In this document: positions 10,903-18,753 of the stretch, in pieces
Layout: the number at the start of each line of letters is the position of its first letter
How positions within the stretch are numbered: position 1 is the first letter of the stretch
Assembly (NCBI GenBank): GCA_018901125.1
Contig: JAHIFE010000157.1
Coordinates: forward strand, 1-59,506
Direction of reading: 5' to 3'
From: Pseudomonadota bacterium
GTDB lineage: Bacteria > Desulfobacterota > Desulfobacteria > Desulfobacterales > RPRI01
DNA: 59,506 nt
The notes under the pieces: generated by a model
The model's database searches: none
What the model saw: the letters and a program-made list of their open reading frames with translations, nothing else
What the model was told of the DNA's origin: nothing
Position numbers and translations under genes: made by a program

Positions 10903-11024
10903 CAAGTGAGTAAGTTTCAAACAACATACATGCGTTAAAAATAATAATCGATAAAATTGGCACCAGGATTCGGATGCGGAAAGGATTCGGAATATTATTC
11001 TGACAAACGCTATAAAGCTGTTCT
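10903..11024. other. Convergent intergenic gap
   Basis: The APC permease reads in from the left and the small secreted metal protein gene from the right. No strong terminator was found; GGATTCGG occurs twice in direct repeat near 10965-10995. Confidence 0.3.
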
Positions 11025-11324
11025 TTACTGTTTTATCTTGAAGTCATTATTTATGAGTTCCTCTTTTGCCTCTTCAAGAGTTACTTCTTTTAAAGTCATT
11101 CCACAAAGAGGGCATTTGCCCGGTTTGTCGGAAATTACATTCCAGTCCATCTGATCCTGAAAGACCTTTCCGTCCTTGTTTTCATCGATTGCCTTTAAAT
11201 CGATTACACCGTGGCGAATAACAGGATCTGTTTCCTTTTTTGCTTCCTGCGCACATGATAAAGCTGTAAAAAGGAATAAAAAAACAATCATTAAAGAGAT
11301 TATTCTACCTTTCTTAAATGCCAT
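11025..11324 (-). CDS. Small secreted variant heavy-metal-binding protein, copy 1 (possible lipoprotein)
   Basis: The 99-residue product begins with a charged, hydrophobic export signal ending LFTALSC, where Cys24 could be lipidated, although the lipobox is weak. The mature part has GVIDLKAID, an EF-hand/dockerin-like DENKDGK loop (47-53), then DQMDW (57-61) and CPLCGM (71-76). Aligned with the usual heavy-metal-binding domain of copper MFPs, spacing is exact, but CPMHP is replaced by DQMDW, leaving Cys71, Cys74 and Met76 as likely ligands. A strong AAAGGAGG ribosome binding site precedes ATG. It is the last gene of the first efflux module, 67 bases downstream of the RND pump. It is nearly identical in DNA to the gene at 18274-18615. 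A periplasmic copper/silver chaperone or sensor role is inferred, not shown. Confidence 0.8.
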   Translation of the reverse strand: MAFKKGRIISLMIVFLFLFTALSCAQEAKKETDPVIRHGVIDLKAIDENKDGKVFQDQMDWNVISDKPGKCPLCGMTLKEVTLEEAKEELINNDFKIKQ

Positions 11325-11391
11325 AATTTCCTCCTTTGGTTAAATTTTACTATTAAAGTTAGCATGGGAATACTGACAAACCCAAACTCTA

Positions 11392-14300
11392 TCAAAAATT
11401 CTTTTTTATTTTCCAAAGCTTATAAATTGCAGGATAGACAATAAGCTCCATCATAAACGATGTTACAAGGCCTCCTATCATCGGTGCTGCAATTCTTTTC
11501 ATTACATCGGTGCCGGTTGCTGTTGACCACATTATCGGCAGCAAACCCATAAAGGCCGCTGCAACCGTCATCATTTTCGGCCGCACCCGTTTTACTGCGC
11601 CATGAACTATTGCTTCATCCAGCTGGCTTATATTGTTGAGCATTCCTGCCTTTTTCGCCGAATCATAGGATAGATCAAGAAACAGCAGCATGAATACGCC
11701 TGTTTCGGCGTCAAGTCCGAGAAGCGCTATCATCCCGACCCATGCGGCAATAGAAACGTTGTAATCGAGAAAATAAAACAGCCAGATGGCGCCTATAGCT
11801 GAAAACGGTACAGCCAGCATAACCATAATCGCTTTAAAAGCGGATTTTGTATTAATATAAAGAAGCACAAATATCAGAACAAGTGTGATAGGAACTATAA
11901 CCTTAAGCAGTTCGCGCACCCTTAGCATATTTTCGTACTGCCCGCTCCATTGCAGAGCATAGCCTGTTGGAAGCGAGATGTTTTTTGCCACTTTTTCTTT
12001 TGCCTCGTTTACATAGCCTCCAATATCCCGACCTGTAATATCAACATATACATAGCCTGTCAGAAAGCCATTTTCATCTCTTATCATGGCAGGCCCCCCG
12101 ACAATTTCTATATGGGCAAGCTGTGCCAGCGGCACATTTATTCCCATAGGGGTTGAGACAAGAACACGACCAAGCCTTTCCAGGTCATCTCTTAATTCAC
12201 GCGGATATCTGATATTTACCGGATATCTCTCACGCCCTTCAATGGATGTGGTTATATTTTCACCTCCGATGGCGCTCATGATAACGGACTGTAGTTTTTC
12301 AATTGTAAGTCCGTAACGGGCAAGCTGATTCCTGTCCGGATTAAAATCCAGAAAATAACCGCCTGCCACTCGCTCTGCGTAAACGCTTCGTGTTCCGGGA
12401 ATATTTCTGATAATACTTTCAAGATTTAAGCCTATTGTTTCTATTTCTTTAATATCCGCTCCCGATATTTTGATTCCAACAGGAGTTCTTACTCCGGTTG
12501 AGAGCATGTCAATTCTTGCTTTTATCGGCATGGTCCAGGAATTAGTCACACCGGGAATTTTCAAAGCCTTATCCATTTCATTGATAAGATCTTCCCAGGA
12601 TATCGTATCCGGCCATATGGGGCGCATAATTTTTTTTAAAAATTCAGGCGCCCATGAAGAATACCATCTGTCTTTTGGTCTCCATTTGTTTTCGGGCTTT
12701 AAAATTACGGTGGTCTCCATCATGGAAAAAGGAGCCGGATCAGTGGATGTATCGGCCCTGCCGGCTTTTCCGAAAACTCTTTCAACCTCAGGAAAAGATT
12801 TTAATACGCGATCCTGTGTAGTAAGAAGCTCCTGTGCCGCACTTACAGAGATTCCCGGAAGAGTTGTAGGCATATAAAGAATTGAACCTTCTTTTAAAGG
12901 AGGCATGAACTCCGAACCGAGCTTGAAATAAACCGGCAGGCTAAGGGCCACCAGTATCAGCGAAGAAGCTATAATCGATTTCGGATGCTTTAGCGCAAAT
13001 CTGCATACCGGTTCATAAAGCTTAAATATCACCCGGCTTATCGGATGTTTTTCTTCAGGATAGTATGTTCCTACAAAAAACTTATTTGCAAGCCAGGCAA
13101 GCCCCCGCGGTTTGAATTCAAAAGGATCTATGCGTGAGAAAAGCATCCGCAGAGCAGGATCAAGAGTTATCGCCAAAATCGCCGCAATAGCCATAGCAAG
13201 CGTTTTTGTATAGGCAAGAGGCTTAAAGAGCCTTCCTTCCTGATCAACCAGCGCAAAAACCGGGAGAAACGCAACTGCTATAACAAGAAGTGAAAAGAAA
13301 ACCGCTGGACCGACTTCTTTGAGAGCTTCAAGCCGGATTTCGTGGAAATCCCCTTTTCTGCCGTCTGCCTGCCAGTGATAAATTTTATTGTAGGCGTTTT
13401 CAACCTCAACAATTGCGCCGTCAACAAGAACGCCTATTGAGATTGCGATACCGGCGAGAGACATGATGTTTACGTTTATATCCAGAAGATACATAGGAAT
13501 AAATGCCAGAAGCACGGAAAGCGGGATAGTGACAATAGGCACCACAGCAGAAGGGATATGCCAAAGGAAAAGGAGTATAACAAGCGACACCAATATCATT
13601 TCCTCGACAAGCTTTTCTTTAAGAGTCGCAAGTGCTCTGTGAATGAGATCGGAACGATCATAAGTTGTCACCACTTCTACCCCTTCGGGAAATGATGGCT
13701 CAATTTCCTTTATTTTCTCCTTAACCCTGTTTATAACATTAAGGGCGTTTTCTCCATGCCTCATCACAACAATGCCGCCAACAGTATCACCGAGTCCGTC
13801 AAGATCCGAAACACCCCTGCGTAATTCAGGCCCAAGCTCCACCCTTCCCACATCGGAAAGCAGAACAGGAACTCCATTGGAGTTTGTTTTTAATACTATC
13901 TTGTCAAAATCGCCAAGAGACCTTGCATAGCCGTGGGCGCGAACCATATACTCGATTCCGCTCCATTCAATGAGCCTGCCCCCGACCTCATTATTGGACT
14001 CTTGTATGGATTTAATCACTTCATCAAGCGAGAGCCCGTATGCAGCAAGCCGGTTCGGATCTATTACAATCTGGTATTGTTTTACAAAACCTCCAATCGA
14101 TGCAACTTCGGCAACTCCTTGAACGGATTGTATTGCATAACGCAGATTCCAGTCCTGAAAGGAACGGAGCTGGTCTAAAGAATGCTTTCCGGAACGGTCG
14201 ACGAGAGCATACTGAAACACCCAACCGACTCCTGTGGCATCAGGCCCAAGCTCTGTCTGAACGCCTTGTGGAAGTTTTGATTGAATCTTCGAAAGATATT

Positions 14301-14631
14301 CAAGGACTCTTGAGCGCGCCCAGTAAATATCGGTACCGTCTTTAAATATTACATAAACATAGGAAAACCCGAAATCGGAGAAACCGCGTATTGCTTTAAC
14401 GTTTGGCGCACCGAGAAGCGCCGTGATTATCGGGTATGTAATCTGATCTTCAATAATATCGGGAGATCGATCCCATTTCGAATATATAATAACCTGGGTA
14501 TCGGAAAGATCGGGAAGAGCATCGAGGCGGATCTGGCTTAGTGTGTAAACGGCTATTACCGCAAGAGTAATTGCACCCATAATAACAAGTATGCGGTTTT
14601 TTGCAGAAAACCCGATGATTTTCCGTATCAT
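11392..14631 (-). CDS. cusA: Heavy-metal RND efflux pump, CusA-like, module 1
   Basis: This 1079-residue inner-membrane proton-driven pump is of the heavy-metal RND class. It has the N-terminal helix, two large periplasmic loops and the TM4 acidic motif VLVDGAIVEVENAY. Three methionines equivalent to the copper/silver-binding Met573, Met623 and Met672 of E. coli CusA are present: Met587 (LYMPTT), Met637 (PAPFSM) and Met709 (RIDMLSTG). That favours Cu(I)/Ag(I) over zinc or cobalt. An extra aromatic-rich stretch of about 23 residues sits before Met709 (around WYSSWAPEF) and is absent from the module 2 pump. The ATG overlaps the MFP stop by one base (TAATG), so the two are translationally coupled. 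Confidence in the family is very high; metal specificity is inferred. Confidence 0.93.
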   Translation of the reverse strand: MIRKIIGFSAKNRILVIMGAITLAVIAVYTLSQIRLDALPDLSDTQVIIYSKWDRSPDIIEDQITYPIITALLGAPNVKAIRGFSDFGFSYVYVIFKDGTDIYWARSRVLEYLSKIQSKLPQGVQTELGPDATGVGWVFQYALVDRSGKHSLDQLRSFQDWNLRYAIQSVQGVAEVASIGGFVKQYQIVIDPNRLAAYGLSLDEVIKSIQESNNEVGGRLIEWSGIEYMVRAHGYARSLGDFDKIVLKTNSNGVPVLLSDVGRVELGPELRRGVSDLDGLGDTVGGIVVMRHGENALNVINRVKEKIKEIEPSFPEGVEVVTTYDRSDLIHRALATLKEKLVEEMILVSLVILLFLWHIPSAVVPIVTIPLSVLLAFIPMYLLDINVNIMSLAGIAISIGVLVDGAIVEVENAYNKIYHWQADGRKGDFHEIRLEALKEVGPAVFFSLLVIAVAFLPVFALVDQEGRLFKPLAYTKTLAMAIAAILAITLDPALRMLFSRIDPFEFKPRGLAWLANKFFVGTYYPEEKHPISRVIFKLYEPVCRFALKHPKSIIASSLILVALSLPVYFKLGSEFMPPLKEGSILYMPTTLPGISVSAAQELLTTQDRVLKSFPEVERVFGKAGRADTSTDPAPFSMMETTVILKPENKWRPKDRWYSSWAPEFLKKIMRPIWPDTISWEDLINEMDKALKIPGVTNSWTMPIKARIDMLSTGVRTPVGIKISGADIKEIETIGLNLESIIRNIPGTRSVYAERVAGGYFLDFNPDRNQLARYGLTIEKLQSVIMSAIGGENITTSIEGRERYPVNIRYPRELRDDLERLGRVLVSTPMGINVPLAQLAHIEIVGGPAMIRDENGFLTGYVYVDITGRDIGGYVNEAKEKVAKNISLPTGYALQWSGQYENMLRVRELLKVIVPITLVLIFVLLYINTKSAFKAIMVMLAVPFSAIGAIWLFYFLDYNVSIAAWVGMIALLGLDAETGVFMLLFLDLSYDSAKKAGMLNNISQLDEAIVHGAVKRVRPKMMTVAAAFMGLLPIMWSTATGTDVMKRIAAPMIGGLVTSFMMELIVYPAIYKLWKIKKNF

Positions 14632-16097
14632 TATTTACCTCCGCTACCCTTTTTAGATTCTTCCGTAGACCGTAAAATGGCAGCCCGCAAACGGGATTCC
14701 GAATCAAGCAGAAAATTGGCTCTTACAACAACCTTTTCTCCGGCGCTAACTCCTGATAACACCTGCGCCATTCCATTGCTGCGATATCCTGTTTTTACTT
14801 CGCGTGGTTCAAAAAAATCGCCTCCGGAACTCACAAAAACAATCTGGCGCAAACCGGTATTTATTACAGCTGAATCGGGAATTACAACAGAATCGGGAAC
14901 CGCAACTTTCATGGAAACATTCACGTACATTTCAGGCTTTAAAGAGAAATCGTCATTTTGAAATTCAAACCGCGCTCTTAACGTGCGGCTTTGAGGATCA
15001 AGATAAGGATAGACATAAGAGATACGGCCGGTCATTTCTTTTCCGGGATTATAAGCAAGAGAGATTACGCCCTTTTGGCCAACCCGTATAAAGCGGGATT
15101 CAAACTCATAAAAATCGGCTTCAATCCATACTTTTGAAAGATCTGTAATGGTAAAAAGTTCCATACCCGGTTCAATCTGCTGGCCTTCATAAGCCATTTT
15201 CGTTGTAACAAAACCGGAAACAGGAGCAAGAAGAGTTACAGTGCGGCGCGGGGTGCCGGTTTTTTCTATTTCGTTTATAAAACTTTCCGGCACATCAAAA
15301 AGTTCCAGTCTTTTTTTCCCGGCTTTTAAAAGGTCTTCTCCACCTTTTCTTACTTCAGGAATTGATGAGGTTGCAAAACTTGCTGCATTTTCTCGTGCAC
15401 GCAGAAATTCTTCCTGGCTGGCAAGAAGCTCGGGGGAATAAATAGTTAAAAGAGGCTGGCCGGCTTTTACAAGCTGGCCGGTTGTGTTTACATATAGTTT
15501 TTCAATCCATCCGGAAATTTTTGTATGAACATGGCGCATCCTCGCTTCATCTGCTTTCACAAGGCCGACAGCTCTGATATCTCCGTCAAGCTTTTGTTTT
15601 ACGGCATCGGCTGTCTGAATGCCAGCAAGGCGAACTCCTTTTTCATCAAGAGAAACTGTTGCATGCTCCTTAAGCTCTTTTTTCTCAGGCTGTTTTACTT
15701 CATCGTCATAAACAGGAATATATTTCATACCCATTTCATCTTTAGCAGGTACAGGTGATGTTATGGGTGGATTCATTGGGTTGCGATAAAAAAGTATTTT
15801 TCTCTTACCATTTGAAGCAGGCTTTTCGGAATTATTTGCAGCCTGTTCTTTTAAAGGCAAAGGCTCTACTTTCTTATCTGCGGAGTCGGACGCGCTTTTT
15901 TCAATCGCTACAAGATCCATTCCGCATATAGGGCAGGTTCCGGGTTTATCAGCAATATAGGTTGGATGCATGGGACAATGGTATTGAACTGCTTGTTTCT
16001 GTTTATCTTTTTCAGCACAGGCCGATATAAAAGCAGTAAAAAATAGTGCAAATATGACAAGAAATATTAATTTATATCCATGAGATGATATTTTCAT
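14631..16097 (-). CDS. cusB: Efflux membrane fusion protein, CusB-like, with N-terminal heavy-metal-binding domain, module 1
   Basis: This 488-residue periplasmic adaptor has a lipoprotein signal with Cys27 in FISAC. A canonical heavy-metal-binding domain follows (CPMHP at 41-45, CPICGM at 55-60), then a second degenerate one (FYRNPMNP and EMGMKYIPVY) at about 102-131, which in CusB homologues carries the metal-binding methionines. The HlyD-type core comes next: a lipoyl half (GWIEKLYVNTTGQ), an alpha hairpin, the second lipoyl half, a beta barrel and a membrane-proximal domain. It would hand metal to the RND pump and bridge it to the outer-membrane channel. The start overlaps the upstream channel stop by four bases (ATGA) and the stop overlaps the pump start by one. 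It lacks the C-terminal extension found on the module 2 paralogue. Confidence 0.9.
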   Translation of the reverse strand: MKISSHGYKLIFLVIFALFFTAFISACAEKDKQKQAVQYHCPMHPTYIADKPGTCPICGMDLVAIEKSASDSADKKVEPLPLKEQAANNSEKPASNGKRKILFYRNPMNPPITSPVPAKDEMGMKYIPVYDDEVKQPEKKELKEHATVSLDEKGVRLAGIQTADAVKQKLDGDIRAVGLVKADEARMRHVHTKISGWIEKLYVNTTGQLVKAGQPLLTIYSPELLASQEEFLRARENAASFATSSIPEVRKGGEDLLKAGKKRLELFDVPESFINEIEKTGTPRRTVTLLAPVSGFVTTKMAYEGQQIEPGMELFTITDLSKVWIEADFYEFESRFIRVGQKGVISLAYNPGKEMTGRISYVYPYLDPQSRTLRARFEFQNDDFSLKPEMYVNVSMKVAVPDSVVIPDSAVINTGLRQIVFVSSGGDFFEPREVKTGYRSNGMAQVLSGVSAGEKVVVRANFLLDSESRLRAAILRSTEESKKGSGGK

Positions 16098-17410
16098 GGT
16101 TTTTGTCCTTGCTTATCATTTGATGGAAGAGGGGCTGTAAGCGCATCAAATCCTGCCCATGTAACATACCTGTCTGCTTCGCGGCGGGCAAGCTGAGTCC
16201 TTGCATCAAGCCATAAGTTATAATCTTCAATAACAACCGAAAAATCTGCACGTCCCGATAGATAGGAAGCACGTGCTGAATTAAGGGCGGCGCTTGTCTG
16301 GGGAATAATTGCATCTTTATAAATAACTATCTGTTTCTGATCCCGGTTCCATCTTGCAATCAGATTCGTAATTTCAGAGCTTGCCGCTAATTTTGCTTCC
16401 TCAAGCAGTTTTGCTGATTCGTCAACTTTAAGGGTTGCAGCTCTTTTAAGAGGTTTCTGTTTTACATTTTGCCATAAAGGAAGAGTTATACCGAAAGAAA
16501 GAAGCCCCATAGGTTCATAATTATTATCGTAACCTATTCCGGCGCCAACAAAAAAATCCGGCCAAAAATCAAGATCCGCTGATTCTACTCTGTATTTTGC
16601 AGCTTTTACGGCATACGTCCTTAATAGAACAGATGGTGAGTTGGTAAAGGCAAGCTGTTCAGGTTTTTCCAATTGCTCCTGTGTTAAAGAAACGACAGGA
16701 AGCGAAACGACTTTTCCGATTAAATGGTTTCCAGAACGCCCGAGCAACCTGTTTAATCCTGCAGACATTTCTTTTCGCTTTGCAGTAATATCGGTCATTT
16801 TTTCAAGAAGGCGGGATAATTCAAGCTGGGCCTTAATCTGTGACTCCTGATCTCCTTCACCTGTGCTGTAGCGCACGGCAGCTGTTGCTTCAAGCATTTT
16901 GAGAAGTTCTTGGGCAAGTTTAAGAGCATCTAATTCGCTGTCAATCGAATAAAGTTCGGCGTAAATGGTGCGCACATCCTTTGTAATCTGCCGGTTGGTA
17001 TAAACAAGATTGGCAAACTCCATTTCCGATTCAGCGCCGGCGGATTTTCCAAGAGTAGAACGCTTCCCAGGGAAAGGAAGTTCCTGTTTTAACATCATTT
17101 CACCTTTTATAAAGTTAGGCGAAGATAGTGAACTGACATTTTCCTCGAGGGTAAATTCAAGCATCGGATCAGGCAAGGCAGATGCCGGCGTAATAAGTTC
17201 TTTTGATGCTGCGAATCTATCTTTTACAGCATTTATAGCAGGAGATTTTTCAAGCGCTTCTGATACAAGCTCTTCTATTGGAGGTGCATAAGGCCCTTGA
17301 TCAGCAATAGTAACTTCTTTAGGTTTTTCGTAAGCATCGCTGTTACGGAGAGTAAAGGAAAACAGTATCATCGAAATGACAAAAAATCTTAAAATGAGAT
17401 TTAATTTCAA
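16094..17410 (-). CDS. cusC: Outer-membrane efflux channel, TolC/CusC family, module 1
   Basis: The 438-residue product begins with an export signal ending near NSDA. Two long alpha-helical repeats follow, rich in Ala, Leu, Glu and Lys and separated by short beta segments, as in outer-membrane efflux proteins. Near the start, LEFTLEENVSS and LKQELPFPGKR match the pattern seen in heavy-metal channels of this class. The start codon is TTG, chosen because AGGAGG lies five bases upstream. Its end overlaps the MFP start by four bases. It is the first gene of the first efflux module, 90 bases downstream of the MauE-like remnant. Which metal passes depends on the pump, not on this protein. Confidence 0.87.
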   Translation of the reverse strand: MKLNLILRFFVISMILFSFTLRNSDAYEKPKEVTIADQGPYAPPIEELVSEALEKSPAINAVKDRFAASKELITPASALPDPMLEFTLEENVSSLSSPNFIKGEMMLKQELPFPGKRSTLGKSAGAESEMEFANLVYTNRQITKDVRTIYAELYSIDSELDALKLAQELLKMLEATAAVRYSTGEGDQESQIKAQLELSRLLEKMTDITAKRKEMSAGLNRLLGRSGNHLIGKVVSLPVVSLTQEQLEKPEQLAFTNSPSVLLRTYAVKAAKYRVESADLDFWPDFFVGAGIGYDNNYEPMGLLSFGITLPLWQNVKQKPLKRAATLKVDESAKLLEEAKLAASSEITNLIARWNRDQKQIVIYKDAIIPQTSAALNSARASYLSGRADFSVVIEDYNLWLDARTQLARREADRYVTWAGFDALTAPLPSNDKQGQKP

Positions 17411-17499
17411 ATAATCCTCCTAACAATGCATGGGGGAGAGGGAAGAACCAAGGCTTTTTCCAGTGTTTCTCATTTTGAAAAATTTGATAGAAATATATA

Positions 17500-17944
17500 T
17501 TACAAACCAGAATGTCTTTGCCGTGAAAACCATCTTCGTTGTTCAATCCATGGCTGAATGTATAAATAAAGCGCAGGCAGTATGAAAAAAGTGTCCCGGG
17601 CCAGGGTAAGCGGGGAGATCTTTTCTCCGATTCCAAAGCAACCGCAATCAGCACCAATGCCGCGCAGATATGTAACCAACATAACAACGATGAAAAGCGC
17701 GAGAAAACCTCCGGCTAAAGCAGATGTATACCGGATCATAATTCCAAGAAGTAATGCTATACCCAAGGCAATTTCCAACCAGGGAAGTATCTTAACGATC
17801 CAGATTACTATACTTGGTGATACTAGTTTATAGCTTTCGACGGCAACTGCAAACTGTGGAGGATTATCCAGCTTGGTATAAGCCTGCATAGATAAATATC
17901 CCTCCCAGAAAAAGCCTGGAAGCCCAATGGAGAATATGAATCAT
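17500..17944 (-). pseudogene. MauE/DoxX-type redox-associated membrane protein, apparently frameshifted
   Basis: The intact reading frame (17500-17889, 129 residues) has three membrane helices and the motif ADCGCFG, typical of MauE-like proteins that work with thioredoxin-fold partners. The expected first helix is missing from that frame, but it appears immediately upstream in another frame from ATG 17944 (HWASRLFLGGIFIYAG). Removing one base, the T near 17881, would join the two as IYAG-YTKLDNPP, the usual family continuation. So this is either a real one-base frameshift, a sequencing error, or a gene now starting at ATG 17889 without its first helix. It lies directly downstream of the DsbA-like remnant and upstream of the first efflux module. 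Confidence 0.6.
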
Positions 17945-18168
17945 CATCTATGGTTTGTTTTATGGACGGATCCTTTATCAATTCCTTAACCTTCGCCATT
18001 TCATCCTCAGAAAGAACACGAGCAACAACAGCTTCAATGTTAACCGGTGCATCCGGAGTTCCTCCCACGCATCTGTTTTTTTGATTCAACTTCGGTTTGT
18101 GCAATCGCCGATGACACTATGGTTACTATTGTCGATATTATTATTAATGCTCGTGTTTTAGCGTTCAT
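17935..18168 (-). pseudogene. Remnant of a secreted DsbA-like thioredoxin-fold protein
   Basis: ATG 18168, preceded by GGCGG, opens a clear export signal (ALIIISTIVTIVSSAIAQ), but this frame stops at 18040. A run of seven A bases lies between. Shifting frame there continues into CVGGTPDAPVNIE, the usual entry of DsbA-like domains, then EDEMAKVKELIKDPSIKQTIDDD, which resembles a later helix of the same family. The expected CxxC active-site region between these parts and the C-terminal cis-proline segment are missing. I read it as a gene with a frameshift and internal and terminal deletions. A slippage-dependent gene is possible but would still lack the active site. The assignment rests on short motifs. 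Confidence 0.5.
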
Positions 18169-18273
18169 ATCTTTACCGCCTTTTCCATGTTTAAGACTTC
18201 TGCAACTCTCTCAGTGTAAGCAATTCATTGCAATGGTAAAAAATATGTATTTATCCCTTACGGGACCAGTCAA

Positions 18274-18615
18274 TTATTTTTTTACCTGGAAGTCATTATT
18301 TATGAGTTCCTCTTTTGCCTCTTCAAGAGTTACTTCTTTTAAAGTCATTCCACAAAGAGGGCATTTGCCAGGCTTGTCGGAAATTACATTCCAGTCCATC
18401 TGATCCTGAAAAACCTTTCCATCCTTGTTTTGATCGATTGCTTTTAAATCAATTACACCATGGCGAATGATAGGATTATTTTCTTTTGCCATTTCGGGCG
18501 TCATAGTCTCGTGGCTCCCGGAATTTCCAGTTATGCCCTGTGCAAATGATAAAGCTGCAAACAGGAACACAAGAACAACGACCATACCTACTGTCTTACT
18601 TGCCTTAATCAACAT
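18274..18615 (-). CDS. Small secreted variant heavy-metal-binding protein, copy 2 (soluble form)
   Basis: The 113-residue product is a paralogue of the 11025-11324 protein. Its signal ends LSFAQ, with Phe24 in place of the possible lipid-anchor Cys, so it should be a soluble periplasmic protein. A linker of about 20 residues (with SHETMTPEM) precedes the shared domain: GVIDLKAID, DQNKDGK (61-67), DQMDW (71-75) and CPLCGM (85-90). Only a handful of residues differ from copy 1 across the domain, and the DNA differs at roughly ten positions in about 185. AAAAGGAGA provides the ribosome binding site. It ends the second efflux module and sits 106 bases before the DsbA-like remnant. A role in periplasmic metal handling is inferred. 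Confidence 0.8.
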   Translation of the reverse strand: MLIKASKTVGMVVVLVFLFAALSFAQGITGNSGSHETMTPEMAKENNPIIRHGVIDLKAIDQNKDGKVFQDQMDWNVISDKPGKCPLCGMTLKEVTLEEAKEELINNDFQVKK

Positions 18616-18753
18616 TATCTTTCTCCTTTTATTAAATTATTGAGCCAATTGCAAAAATCCCTGTTCTGTCATTCCCGCAACGTTTCTGGGAATCATGTAC
18701 TGTCCCGGTTTTTAATATGCACGACTTTTTCAACTGCATCCGACCTGCTGCGC
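18616..18753. other. Gap between RND pump 2 and its small secreted protein
   Basis: No gene is seen in this stretch. It holds the AAAAGGAGA ribosome binding site of the downstream small gene. No clear terminator or promoter was recognised. Confidence 0.3.
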
